Source: an uncultured Monoglobus sp. (lineage in GTDB: Bacteria; Bacillota; Clostridia; Monoglobales; Monoglobaceae). From it: 64,000 nucleotides of DNA. The notes below the pieces were generated by a model. That model was not told where the DNA came from. It searched no databases and saw only the letters and a list, made by a program, of their open reading frames with translations. A program made the position numbers and the translations under genes. The DNA is taken from assembly GCA_947625055.1 (NCBI GenBank), contig CANQMT010000004.1, forward strand, positions 1 through 64,000, given 5' to 3'. Below, in pieces: positions 30,776-40,400 of this stretch (position 1 is its first letter; each line of letters begins with the position of its first letter).

Positions 30776-30997
30776 ATGAATGATAAAAATTCTATATACA
30801 AACAGAATTTAGAGGACGACATTATAACGCAGGTCGCGAAAATAAAAAATATTTCTCTGCGAGACGCCTTGAATATTTATTACAAAAGCAGACTTGCGCG
30901 GCAAATCAATGACGGCTCATACGGAATTGAGAATATGGATTATAAATATCTCGCAAACGATCTAATCGAGAATGAATCCGAACTGTTTAAAAAATAA
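30776..30997 (+). CDS. Small protein of the DUF3990 locus
   Basis: 73 aa, 3 nt after DUF3990 stop. Confidence 0.75.
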   Translation: MNDKNSIYKQNLEDDIITQVAKIKNISLRDALNIYYKSRLARQINDGSYGIENMDYKYLANDLIENESELFKK

Positions 30998-31018
30998 TTT
31001 ACGCAAATGAGGTAACAG

Positions 31019-32872
31019 ATGAGAGACTACAAAACACAATACGAGGACTGTCTGCGGCGGGTGCAGAAGCCCGCGCGCTATATCGGCAACGAGTTCGGCA
31101 GCGTGCACAAGGAAAAAACCGACGATATGATGTCGTTCGCGTTCTGTTTTCCGGATGTGTACGAGGTCGGCATGTCGCACCTTGGAATGAAAATCCTCTA
31201 TCACATGCTCAACGAGCGCGACGACATGGTGTGCGAGCGCGTTTTCGCCCCGTGGGGCGATATGGAGGACGAGATGCGCGGCCGCGGCATACCCCTGCTT
31301 TCGATGGAAAGCTATACACCGGTCCGCGAGTTTGACATTGTCGGCTTCACGCTGCAGTACGAGATGAGCTATTCAAACGTGGTCAACATGCTCGACCTCG
31401 CGGGGATCCCGCTGAGGACAAGCGAGCGCGGCCCGGGCGCCCCGTTCGTCTGCTGCGGCGGTCCCTGCGCCTACCACGCGGAGCCGCTCGCGAAGCTTGT
31501 TGATTTCTTCATTCTCGGCGAGGGCGAGGAAGTCAACAACGAGATCATGGACGCGTACAAAGAGTGGCGGGGCAGCGGCAAGAGCCGCGACGATTTTCTG
31601 CTCTCCATAGTCGCTTTGGGCGGAGTTTATGTGCCGAAATTTTACGACGTGGAGTTTAACGACGACAACACGATAAAGCGTTTTGAGCCCAACCGTCCCG
31701 GCGTTCCGAAGCGGGTCAGGAAGCGTATCATACTTGACTTTGACAAATGCTACGCGCCCGAGAAGCTGATCGTGCCGTTTATGGAGACGGTGCATGACAG
31801 AATTCAGCTCGAGCTGTTCCGCGGCTGTATCCGCGGCTGCCGCTTCTGTCAGGCGGGATATATCTACCGCCCCGTCCGCGAACGCGGCGTGGAGCGCCTG
31901 ACCGGCATCGCCGAGAGCTGCATCAAAAACACCGGATATGACGAAATGTCAATGACGTCGCTTTCGACCAGCGACTACCGGAATTTGCAGGAGCTTATCG
32001 ACAGCCTGCTTGAGCTGACCGTGGACAAACGGATCAACCTTTCGCTGCCCTCGCTCAGAGTGGATAACTTTTCAATGGATCTTATGGAAAAGGTGCAGAA
32101 GGTGAAAAAAAGCGGCCTCACGTTCGCTCCCGAGGCGGGAACTCAGCGCCTCAGGGACGTTATCAACAAAAACGTGGTCGAGAGCGACCTGATAAGAACC
32201 TCAAAAATCGCCTTCGGCGGCGGCTATAACCGAATTAAGCTTTACTTCATGCTGGGTCTGCCCACCGAGACATACGACGACGTTAAGGGCATCGCCGACC
32301 TTGCCAAAAAGGTCATCGACGAGGGATTTTTCTCGATCCCGCCCGAGGAGCGCAAGGGCAGGAGCGTCAGCATAACGGTGAGCACCTCGTTTTTTGTGCC
32401 AAAGCCGTTCACGCCGTTTCAGTGGGAACCGCAGAACCTCATATCCGAAATGGAGGACAAGGCGAGGTTTTTAAAAGAAAATATCCGCTCGAAAAAAATC
32501 GTCTACAACTGGCACAACAGCGACATCAGCCTGCTTGAGGCGGTGTTCGCCAAGGGCGACAGACGGCTGTCGGAAGTGCTGATAACAGCTCAGAGGCTGG
32601 GCTGCAAATTTGACGGCTGGAGCGACTTTTTCGACTACGAAAAGTGGCTCGAGGCGTTTAAGATAAACGATATCGACCCCGCGTTTTACGCAAACCGCAG
32701 AATTCCGTACGACGAGATCCTGCCCTGGGACTACGCCGACATCGGAGTCCCGAAATCGTTTTTGATAAAAGAGCACAAAAAGGCGTATGAGGGCAGAACC
32801 ACGCCCGGCTGCCGAGAGAAATGCAGCGGCTGCGGCGCGGCGTCATTCGGGGGAGGTGTATGCTTTGAGTAA
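31019..32872 (+). CDS. B12-binding-type radical SAM protein (TIGR03960-like)
   Basis: RGCIRGCRFCQAGYIYRPVRER cluster motif. Confidence 0.93.
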   Translation: MRDYKTQYEDCLRRVQKPARYIGNEFGSVHKEKTDDMMSFAFCFPDVYEVGMSHLGMKILYHMLNERDDMVCERVFAPWGDMEDEMRGRGIPLLSMESYTPVREFDIVGFTLQYEMSYSNVVNMLDLAGIPLRTSERGPGAPFVCCGGPCAYHAEPLAKLVDFFILGEGEEVNNEIMDAYKEWRGSGKSRDDFLLSIVALGGVYVPKFYDVEFNDDNTIKRFEPNRPGVPKRVRKRIILDFDKCYAPEKLIVPFMETVHDRIQLELFRGCIRGCRFCQAGYIYRPVRERGVERLTGIAESCIKNTGYDEMSMTSLSTSDYRNLQELIDSLLELTVDKRINLSLPSLRVDNFSMDLMEKVQKVKKSGLTFAPEAGTQRLRDVINKNVVESDLIRTSKIAFGGGYNRIKLYFMLGLPTETYDDVKGIADLAKKVIDEGFFSIPPEERKGRSVSITVSTSFFVPKPFTPFQWEPQNLISEMEDKARFLKENIRSKKIVYNWHNSDISLLEAVFAKGDRRLSEVLITAQRLGCKFDGWSDFFDYEKWLEAFKINDIDPAFYANRRIPYDEILPWDYADIGVPKSFLIKEHKKAYEGRTTPGCREKCSGCGAASFGGGVCFE

Positions 32873-33545
32873 AAGACGGCTGATGTTTTCAAAGCTCGGA
32901 ATGGCGAAATATATCTCACACCTTGACCTGCTGCGCAGCTTCACCCGCTCGATCATGCGGGCGGAGCTGCCGGTGGTATACAGCCAGGGCTTTAATCCCC
33001 ACCAGAAAATGACGTTCTCGCTTCCTCTGTCGGTCGGAGTCACAAGCGGCTGCGAGTGCGCGGACATTGAGTTCCGCGACGGGATCGCGAACGCCGAAAT
33101 TATGGAGCGCCTTAACGCGAGCCTGCCGCCCGACATAAGAATTATATCGGTCGGCGACCCCAAAATTTCCGCCAACGACATTTTCGCCGCGGAATACAGA
33201 GTGACGCTGCTTTGCGATGATCCCGACGGAACCGCGGCGCGGGCGGTCGATGATTTTTTCGCGCTGCCGGAGGCCGCGATAATCAAGCGCACCAAGAAAA
33301 AAGGCGAGCAAGAGATGAACCTTATGGATTTTGTCATCGGCGCCGAGACCCCGAAAATCACGGACGAGGGGATCGAGCTTTATCTCACGCTGTCGGCGGG
33401 CGGGCAGAAAAACTTAAAGCCCGAGATCGCAGTTGAGGCCCTGATCAAATATCTGAGATCAAACCGCGGCCCCAATGTCGCGGGATACAATATCCACCGA
33501 ACCAAAATACTTTACGACAAAAACAACCCGAAAATATTTAAGTAA
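32865..33545 (+). CDS. TIGR03936/DUF2344 family protein
   Basis: KLGMAKYISHLDLLRSFTRSIMRAELPVVYSQGFNPHQKM; TTG start overlapping preceding stop. Confidence 0.88.
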   Translation: MSKRRLMFSKLGMAKYISHLDLLRSFTRSIMRAELPVVYSQGFNPHQKMTFSLPLSVGVTSGCECADIEFRDGIANAEIMERLNASLPPDIRIISVGDPKISANDIFAAEYRVTLLCDDPDGTAARAVDDFFALPEAAIIKRTKKKGEQEMNLMDFVIGAETPKITDEGIELYLTLSAGGQKNLKPEIAVEALIKYLRSNRGPNVAGYNIHRTKILYDKNNPKIFK

Positions 33546-33578
33546 AATTCATAAAATTCATATACAGGAGGTAACAAG

Positions 33579-34655
33579 ATGAAAAGAATTGGTATTCTCA
33601 CGAGCGGCGGCGACTGCCAGGGCCTTAACTCGGCGATAAGAGGCGTAGCGAAGGCGCTTTACGAGCACTTCGGGGCAGACCTTGAGATCTACGGAATTAA
33701 GAACGGTTATCACGGCCTCATCAACGGCGTTTACCGCAAAATGGAGCCGATAGATTTCTCGGGGCTGCTTATCCGAGGCGGCACGATCCTCGGCACGTCG
33801 CGCCAGCCCTTTAAGACCATGCAGGACAAGGACAAGGACGGTGTGACAAAAGTCGAGAAGATGAAAAAGAACTACAAAAAGATGAAACTCGACTGTCTGG
33901 TCGTTCTGGGCGGAAACGGAACGCACAAGACCGCCAATCTGCTCAGCGAGGAGGGTCTTAACGTTATCGGTCTGCCGAAGACGATAGACAATGACCTTTG
34001 GGGCACCGACATGACCTTCGGTTTTTACAGCGCGCTGAACGTCGCGACCGACGTTATCGACCGCATACACACCACCGCGACATCGCACAGCCGCGTGTTT
34101 ATCGTTGAGATAATGGGCCACAAGGTCGGCTGGCTCACGCTTTACGCGGGAATTGCCGGAGGCGCGGACGTTATACTCCTGCCCGAGATCCCCTATGACA
34201 TCGACAGCGTCAACCGCGAGCTCGCCAAGCGCGCCAGCATCGGCAAAAGCTTCTCGATAATTGCCGTCGCCGAGGGCGCGATCTCGAAAGAGGAAGCCGC
34301 GATGAGCAAGAAAGAATTCAAAAAGCACAGAGCCAAGATGAAGCAGCCTTCGATCGCCTACCGCGTGGCCGACGAGCTGCGCGACAAGCATCCGAACGAG
34401 ATACGCGTGTGCGTTCCGGGCCACTTCCAGCGCGGCGGCAGCCCCTGCCCCTACGACAGAGTCCTGACGACCCGCATAGGCACAAGCGCGGCGCAGCTTA
34501 TCGCGAAGAAAAAATACGGCTACATGATAGCACTCAAGGACAACGAGATCGTTCCCGTTCCGCTGAAAGACGTTGCGGGAAAGCTCAAGGTCGTGACCCC
34601 CGACTGCAACGAGGTCGTAACGGCCCGCCAGATGGGAATTTGCTTCGGAGACTAA
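33579..34655 (+). CDS. pfkA: 6-phosphofructokinase (mixed-specificity group)
   Basis: TSGGDCQGLN, GGNGT, PKTIDND motifs. Confidence 0.92.
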   Translation: MKRIGILTSGGDCQGLNSAIRGVAKALYEHFGADLEIYGIKNGYHGLINGVYRKMEPIDFSGLLIRGGTILGTSRQPFKTMQDKDKDGVTKVEKMKKNYKKMKLDCLVVLGGNGTHKTANLLSEEGLNVIGLPKTIDNDLWGTDMTFGFYSALNVATDVIDRIHTTATSHSRVFIVEIMGHKVGWLTLYAGIAGGADVILLPEIPYDIDSVNRELAKRASIGKSFSIIAVAEGAISKEEAAMSKKEFKKHRAKMKQPSIAYRVADELRDKHPNEIRVCVPGHFQRGGSPCPYDRVLTTRIGTSAAQLIAKKKYGYMIALKDNEIVPVPLKDVAGKLKVVTPDCNEVVTARQMGICFGD

Positions 34656-34669
34656 AACATAAATTTTTT

Positions 34670-34697
34670 GCCCCGGCACATATGCCGGGGCTTTTTT
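34670..34697 (+). terminator. Intrinsic terminator
   Basis: gccccggca-catat-gccggggcttttttt-like hairpin/T-run. Confidence 0.9.
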
Positions 34698-34728
34698 GGT
34701 TATTCTAAGCAATATTGAGGTGATTTTT

Positions 34729-35730
34729 ATGAAAGAACAGATAAGATGCGATCTCGCGCTTGAGGCAAAGGAGCTGTATTCCGAAAGCGTCGAGCAGGAG
34801 CCCGACATGAGCGGCATCAGCGTCAAGGAATACTCCGAGCAGGATATAATAAAGGTGACGCGGGTCATTATCCAAAACTCAAAGGGCGAGGAAAGCCTCG
34901 GCAAGCCGATCGGCGACTATATAACGATCGAGATGCCGAGCAGATTTTACGGCGAGCAAAAGATATACGAGGAAATGTGCCGCGTGTGCGCGAAGGAGCT
35001 TAAAACGCTGACCGACAAGTTTTTAAGCGGCGACGACGACGTTGTCCTCGTTGTGGGGCTCGGCAACCAAAACATCACCGCGGACGCGCTTGGGCCGAAG
35101 GTAATCTCGTCGCTGATGATAACGAGGCACCTTAAAGAATATGTGCCCGACGAGATCCAGAAGGGAGTGCGCTCGGTCTGCGGAATTGTGCCCGGCGTGC
35201 TGGGACTGACCGGGATCGAGACCGGCGAGATAATCCAGGGCGTGACCGACAGGATAAAACCGAAGCTCGTTATCGCGATAGACGCGCTGTGCTCGCGCAA
35301 AATGGAAAGGGTAAACACCACCATTCAGATCGCCGACACGGGAATAACGCCCGGCGAGGGCGTCGGCAACAAGCGCAAGGGCCTGAACCGCGACACGCTC
35401 GGCGTTCCGGTCATCGCGATCGGTGTGCCCACCGTGGTGGACGCGGCGACGATAGCCGGCGACACTCTCGACATGCTCGTTGACGCGGCGGGCGGCGACA
35501 GCAAAATTAAGGACAAACCCACCGCGAAGATTTTAAAGATCATAGGCGACATGGCCGACGAAAAATACGATCTGATACGCGAGGTCATACGTCCCGAGTT
35601 CGGCAGCTTTATCGTCGCGCCGAAAGACGTTGACACGATAATTGACGATATATCCTCGGTGGTCGCGAACGGAATAAACATAGCCGTAAACGAGGGGATC
35701 ACGCTGAGCGATATTGACAGATACAGATGA
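34729..35730 (+). CDS. gpr: GPR endopeptidase (spore germination protease)
   Basis: IRCDLALEAKEL, GLGNQNITADALGPK, GIVPGVLGLTGIET. Confidence 0.95.
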   Translation: MKEQIRCDLALEAKELYSESVEQEPDMSGISVKEYSEQDIIKVTRVIIQNSKGEESLGKPIGDYITIEMPSRFYGEQKIYEEMCRVCAKELKTLTDKFLSGDDDVVLVVGLGNQNITADALGPKVISSLMITRHLKEYVPDEIQKGVRSVCGIVPGVLGLTGIETGEIIQGVTDRIKPKLVIAIDALCSRKMERVNTTIQIADTGITPGEGVGNKRKGLNRDTLGVPVIAIGVPTVVDAATIAGDTLDMLVDAAGGDSKIKDKPTAKILKIIGDMADEKYDLIREVIRPEFGSFIVAPKDVDTIIDDISSVVANGINIAVNEGITLSDIDRYR

Positions 35731-35737
35731 TAATACG

Positions 35738-35768
35738 AAAACAGGGCCGCGGAGCGGCCCTGTTTGTT
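35738..35768. terminator. Bidirectional terminator between gpr and thioesterase
   Basis: aaaacagggccgc-gga-gcggccctgttt. Confidence 0.85.
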
Positions 35769-36174
35769 AAAGCAGCGTTTTTAACGCCTCATATATTTCC
35801 GGATATTTTTTCTTGAGGTTCAAAGGCTTGAAGCTTTTGTCGGTGAAGCCGTGGGTGGTATAGCCCTCGGCAAGCAGCGCGTCGTCGGCGCAGCGGATTA
35901 TTTTATATTCAAATCCGCATTTCGCGACGCCGAGGCGGCTTAATCTGACCTCGATCCACACGTCGTCCTGATAGCGCGCGCCCTCGATAAATTTCGCGTA
36001 GCAGTCAAGGAGCGGCAGCAGCACGCCCCGCTCCTCCACTTCGCGATATGACATTCCGCAGGTTTTGAAAAATTCGGTCCTGCCGACCTCGAACCACGGA
36101 AAATATCTCGAGTGGTGCACCACGCCCATACTGTCTGTCTCGGCGTAGCGCACCGTTATCTTTGTCCTGAACAA
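35767..36174 (-). CDS. Acyl-CoA thioesterase, 4HBT/YbgC family
   Basis: VRYAETDSMGVVHHSRYFPWFEVGRTEF. Confidence 0.92.
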   Translation of the reverse strand: MFRTKITVRYAETDSMGVVHHSRYFPWFEVGRTEFFKTCGMSYREVEERGVLLPLLDCYAKFIEGARYQDDVWIEVRLSRLGVAKCGFEYKIIRCADDALLAEGYTTHGFTDKSFKPLNLKKKYPEIYEALKTLL

Positions 36175-36214
36175 TTTAAAATCTCCTTAAAACGCGTCAC
36201 AGATCCCCTTGTTT

Positions 36215-37975
36215 CTACATGATCTTGGCGATGCCCGAATATACCTGACCTCTCGGGCCGTCGATCGTCACAGTCGTGCCGTGTTTTAAGATCTTGGTCG
36301 CTCCGTCAACGCCGACCAGAACGGGAATATCCAAAGTCATTCCCACAACGGCAGCGTGAGACGTGGCGCCGCCGACCTCGGTGATAATGGCCGAGGCGCG
36401 TCTGCACAGCGAAATGAGCTCGTTATTCGTCTCATGGATAACCAAAATGTCGCCGTCTTCAAAGTTCTTGAGCGCGTCGTTATTGCTGGCAGCGACGCAA
36501 ACCTTGCCGCTGACCGAATTGGTCGAGAAGCTCTGGCCCGCAGCCAGCATATCTCCGACAAGCTGAACCTTGAGCACATTTGTGGTTCCGCTGATGCCGA
36601 GCGGCGATCCGCCCGTCAGAACGACAACGTCGCCCTTTTTAACTATATCGGTCTCCTCAACGGCGCAGTCAACAGCGTGGGTAAACAGCTCGTCGCTGGT
36701 GTTCTTCATCTCGGTCAGTATCGGCGTTATGCCCCAGCTCAGATTAAGCTGCCGCCACGCCTTTTTGCTCATGGTTCCCGCGATGATCGGGCAGCTCGGG
36801 CGGTATGCGGCGATCTGGCGCGGAGTGTAGCCCGACTTTGAAACCGTGATGATCGCTGTGGCTCCCAAATCATGAGCGGTGGTGCATGACGAGTGGCTTA
36901 TGGCGTTTGAAACGCTGGGCGACTGCTCAATGTGGCGCGACTCGAACTGAGCTATGTAGTCTATCTTTTCCTCGGTCTTGTTGCAGATCTGCGCCATCGT
37001 CTTGAGCGCGCGGACGGGATATTTACCGACCGCCGTCTCGCCCGACAGCATTACGATCGAGGTTCCGTCATAAACGGCGTTCGCGACGTCGGATATCTCC
37101 GCACGGGTCGGGCGCGGATTGTGGGTTATGCTCTCGAGCATCTGGGTCGCGGTGACAACCATTTTGCCCGCGCTGTAGCACTGTTGGATAAGCTTTTTCT
37201 GGATCGCGGGCAGTTCGTCGAACGAGATCTCAACGCCCATGTCGCCTCTGGCGACCATAATGCCGTCGCTGACCTTGAGGATAGATTCCACATTGTCAAC
37301 GCCCTGTCTGTTCTCGATCTTAGAAATTATCTGAATATCCTCTCCGCCGTTCTGCTCAAGGATCCTCTTGATCTCGAGCACGTCAAACGCCGAACGCACG
37401 AACGAGGCCGCGATAAAGTCAAAGTCCTGCTCGATGCCGAACTTGATGTCGGCTTCATCCTTCTCGCTCATATACTCCATGCTGAGCTCGATCCCGGGAA
37501 CGTTGATGCTCTTGTGGTTGCTGACCGGACCGCCGTTCATAACCTCACAGATCACGTCGCCGCCCTTGACATTCGCCACGATCATCTCGATCAGTCCGTC
37601 GTCGATCAGAATTCTGTCGCCCGGGCGCACGTCCTCGGCAAGGTGCTTGTAAGTGATCATTGTGCGCTTCTCGTCGCCCAAAATCTTTTTGGGCGTCAAA
37701 GTGAACATCTGACCGGTCTCAAGCATAATTTTTCCGTCCTTAAAGTCGCCTGTCCTGACCTCGGGGCCCTTGGTGTCAAGCAGCAGCGCTATCGGCAGAT
37801 TGAGCTCCTCGCGCATTTTCTTGACCGCGTTTATGCGCACAAGATGCTCCTCGTGGGTACCGTGCGAGAAGTTGATCCTCGCGCAGTTCATTCCGCCCAG
37901 CATAAGCTTTCTCAGTACATCGGGATCGTCTGTCGCGGGACCCAGCGTGCAAATGATTTTGGTTTTTCTTGTCAT
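36215..37975 (-). CDS. pyk: Pyruvate kinase (with C-terminal PEP-utilizer extension)
   Basis: MTRKTKIICTLGPATDD, MVARGDMGVE, C-term GGATSHAAVVG. Confidence 0.97.
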   Translation of the reverse strand: MTRKTKIICTLGPATDDPDVLRKLMLGGMNCARINFSHGTHEEHLVRINAVKKMREELNLPIALLLDTKGPEVRTGDFKDGKIMLETGQMFTLTPKKILGDEKRTMITYKHLAEDVRPGDRILIDDGLIEMIVANVKGGDVICEVMNGGPVSNHKSINVPGIELSMEYMSEKDEADIKFGIEQDFDFIAASFVRSAFDVLEIKRILEQNGGEDIQIISKIENRQGVDNVESILKVSDGIMVARGDMGVEISFDELPAIQKKLIQQCYSAGKMVVTATQMLESITHNPRPTRAEISDVANAVYDGTSIVMLSGETAVGKYPVRALKTMAQICNKTEEKIDYIAQFESRHIEQSPSVSNAISHSSCTTAHDLGATAIITVSKSGYTPRQIAAYRPSCPIIAGTMSKKAWRQLNLSWGITPILTEMKNTSDELFTHAVDCAVEETDIVKKGDVVVLTGGSPLGISGTTNVLKVQLVGDMLAAGQSFSTNSVSGKVCVAASNNDALKNFEDGDILVIHETNNELISLCRRASAIITEVGGATSHAAVVGMTLDIPVLVGVDGATKILKHGTTVTIDGPRGQVYSGIAKIM

Positions 37976-37979
37976 GTTT

Positions 37980-38207
37980 TTATACCTCCCCTACGTTTAT
38001 TACTCCTGTTTTCGTATACAGTTTTGCTTTTCCTCTTATTTTTATGGCCGAAGTGTTCTCGGTAAACTGGGCAATATACGCCTCGCCCTTGTCAAGCTTT
38101 TCTGTGTGATGAAATTTTGTGTCTCTGCCGCGGGTGAGACCGATGATCGTGACTCCGTCTTCCTCGGCGAGGACCGTCACATAATCTCCGAAAGCGTTCA
38201 CGTCCAT
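37980..38207 (-). CDS. mtrB: trp RNA-binding attenuation protein (TRAP) homologue
   Basis: DGVTIIGLTRGRDTKFHHTEKLDKGEAYIAQFTENTSAIKIRGKA matches B. subtilis TRAP core incl. Thr, Lys37, Lys56, Arg58 equivalents. Confidence 0.93.
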   Translation of the reverse strand: MDVNAFGDYVTVLAEEDGVTIIGLTRGRDTKFHHTEKLDKGEAYIAQFTENTSAIKIRGKAKLYTKTGVINVGEV

Positions 38208-38241
38208 ATTCAGACCTCCCTTGAAAATACTCTATAAAATA

Positions 38242-38270
38242 ATTATATAACAACAAAAACAAAAATGCAA
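38242..38270 (-). promoter_or_regulatory. Promoter TTGCAT-17-TATAAT for mtrB-pyk
   Basis: Hexamers, 17-bp spacing, short leader to ATG 38207. Confidence 0.75.
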
Positions 38271-38328
38271 GAAAAATATATGTAAAATTTATATAATTTT
38301 ACAAAAATATTGATTTATATAAATATTT

Positions 38329-39054
38329 TCATTGCTTTCCGATATCCTGACCGCTGCCGCTCAGCGCAACCGCAGGAGTATCGCCCACGATTATTGTTTC
38401 GGCTATCGGGATCTCGGTCACTATGTCGTCACCGCTTGCGCGCACGGGAGTGTTAACTCCCATCTCCGCGGTCACTTTCACGCTTATCAGGTGCCTCGTC
38501 TGATTGATCCCCGCCGGCTCAAACGAGTCGCTGAAATCTATATGAATATTCTCGTCGGTCATGACCTTGATTTTTACCGGAAATCCCAGCGCGGAATAAA
38601 ACCGGTCGGTGAACATTGACATGACAGGGATAAAAACCTCAACGCTGTTTATCTTGTCGATCCTGTTTTGAATATCCCGGGTCAGCCGCGATTTAAAGCT
38701 GTTAAAGCTCTTGTAATTTACCGAAAGACTCAATATCCTGCCTCGGCTGTCCGTCTCCTTTTGTACGAGCGCGTCATAATCAATGCCGCCGTTTTCGACC
38801 GCGTCGCTTACCGCGTCATTACATTCCCTGACGACAATGCTGCTCAGGTTTGAAAGCGCCATGTCCCGCACAAGCGGATCGATCCGACGCTCGATCCCCG
38901 AGAGCGGATACGCGAGAGCAGCGGCGGCCAAGATCAGTATCACGAACGGCTTGAGCCGCTTTTTCGCCCTCTTGAAACTCCCGCGCGGCCTTCTCCTCTT
39001 TTTTGCCGCAAATCTCCCCCTGAGCCTCCCGAAACGCCGTTTCATAGCAATCAC
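38329..39054 (-). CDS. yunB: Sporulation protein YunB
   Basis: NLSSIVVRECNDAVSDAV, YKSFNSFKSRLTRDIQNRID; SpoIIR/YunB-like layout with basic N-term + TM. Confidence 0.88.
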   Translation of the reverse strand: MIAMKRRFGRLRGRFAAKKRRRPRGSFKRAKKRLKPFVILILAAAALAYPLSGIERRIDPLVRDMALSNLSSIVVRECNDAVSDAVENGGIDYDALVQKETDSRGRILSLSVNYKSFNSFKSRLTRDIQNRIDKINSVEVFIPVMSMFTDRFYSALGFPVKIKVMTDENIHIDFSDSFEPAGINQTRHLISVKVTAEMGVNTPVRASGDDIVTEIPIAETIIVGDTPAVALSGSGQDIGKQ

Positions 39055-39170
39055 CCGATTTATTATATGCGGGTTTTAAAATTCTGTTAAAAAGTCGCCC
39101 GACGGGCGACCATATAAAAATAATCAGCGATATAATTAATATGTAAAAGCTTTGGTGAGTTTTTACATAT

Positions 39171-39209
39171 TAAAAGCCGGAGACGCTATTTAGCAGAATC
39201 CGGCTTTTA
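39171..39209 (-). terminator. Intrinsic terminator downstream of tmcAL
   Basis: taaaagccgga...tccggctttta. Confidence 0.8.
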
Positions 39210-39211
39210 TC

Positions 39212-40342
39212 TTACGTCAAATCATATATCGCGTCATAGGCAAGCTCTCTGTCCCAGATCTTAACGGCCCCGGGATCGCCTTTTATGCTGTTGCGGTTTT
39301 GGGCGACCGGAAGCGACGCTGTCTTTTTAGCCGCGTGGAGCAGGCCGCGTCCGCAGTCATTAAAATCAAGAACTTTTATATACTTTGGAGGCGCTGCGGC
39401 ATCCGCGCGGGTGATCCCCAGAAACGCGCTCAAAACGATCCGCCTTATCCTGCTGTGGGCGTATCGCTTGGATTTTATATTATCGCAGAGCTCGGAGAAA
39501 GACCGCGAGCGGCGGGCCGCCGCGATCAGTTTGTTTTCAAGGCCCTCGCCGACGTCGGCAATGTTTTTAAGTTCACTCGGGCTTGAAAGCAGCAGTTTTG
39601 AAATTATTGCCGCGCCCAGGTTTTCAATATCATGAAGTCCGGCGTTTCTGTAAAGTCTGTCAAGATTTTCGGGCACCGCGTTTAAGGCGGCGCCGTCACC
39701 GCTCAGAAGCGCCTTTCGCACCGCCGAGGCTGAGGCGAACCTTCCATCTATTACGCTGTCGTTATGCTCAGACACATGCCGCTTTACGGCTATGGGCTTC
39801 ATTCCGCTTTCAAAGCGCAGCAGCGCCTTTATATACTCGACCGCAAGAATATTGTTTGGGCCCGAGATAAGCTCCGCCGCGCGTCCGCCGAGTATACGTC
39901 CGACCGCCACGGCCCGCGCGGTGAAAAACGGCTTTCCGAAATCAAGCTCCGACTTCAGCGCGTCCTTAAAACGCGGCGGCTCAAACGCCAGCAGCTCCGC
40001 GGTTTTTTTGAGCAGCTCCGTGTCCGCCGCCTCGGTCCCGAAAGCGAGGCCGTCGATCACTCCGAGGCTCTCCAGAACGTAAACGGCGTTCCGCGCGAAC
40101 CGTTCCGCAGTCTGCACGGCGTGGACGGCGGGCAGCTCAAGTACAAGATCCATGCCGCATTTGAGCGCTGCCGCGGCGCGTATGTTTTTATCAAAAACCG
40201 CTATGTCGCCGCGCTGCATATAATTTCCGCTCATAATGCCGACAACGGCGTCAAAGCCGTACTCATTTTTCAATATGTCGATCAGATATTTGTGGCCGTT
40301 GTGGAACGGATTGAATTCACAGACCACTCCGCATACATTCAT
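39212..40342 (-). CDS. tmcAL: tRNA(Met) cytidine acetate ligase / YlbM-type nucleotidyltransferase
   Basis: VCEFNPFHNGHKYLI, GIMSGNYMQRGDIAVFDK. Confidence 0.93.
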   Translation of the reverse strand: MNVCGVVCEFNPFHNGHKYLIDILKNEYGFDAVVGIMSGNYMQRGDIAVFDKNIRAAAALKCGMDLVLELPAVHAVQTAERFARNAVYVLESLGVIDGLAFGTEAADTELLKKTAELLAFEPPRFKDALKSELDFGKPFFTARAVAVGRILGGRAAELISGPNNILAVEYIKALLRFESGMKPIAVKRHVSEHNDSVIDGRFASASAVRKALLSGDGAALNAVPENLDRLYRNAGLHDIENLGAAIISKLLLSSPSELKNIADVGEGLENKLIAAARRSRSFSELCDNIKSKRYAHSRIRRIVLSAFLGITRADAAAPPKYIKVLDFNDCGRGLLHAAKKTASLPVAQNRNSIKGDPGAVKIWDRELAYDAIYDLT

Positions 40343-40400
40343 GGAATGACCTCCTGAAATCTATCCGTCGGGCATGCCCGACGGATTAAGCAATTACGAA

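Noticed and set aside
33558-34904. 448-aa minus-strand ORF opposite pfk/gpr start
   Set aside because: Antisense shadow of conserved genes and spans their intergenic terminator.
36932-38065. 377-aa plus-strand ORF opposite pyk/mtrB
   Set aside because: Antisense shadow ORF; no domain signature.
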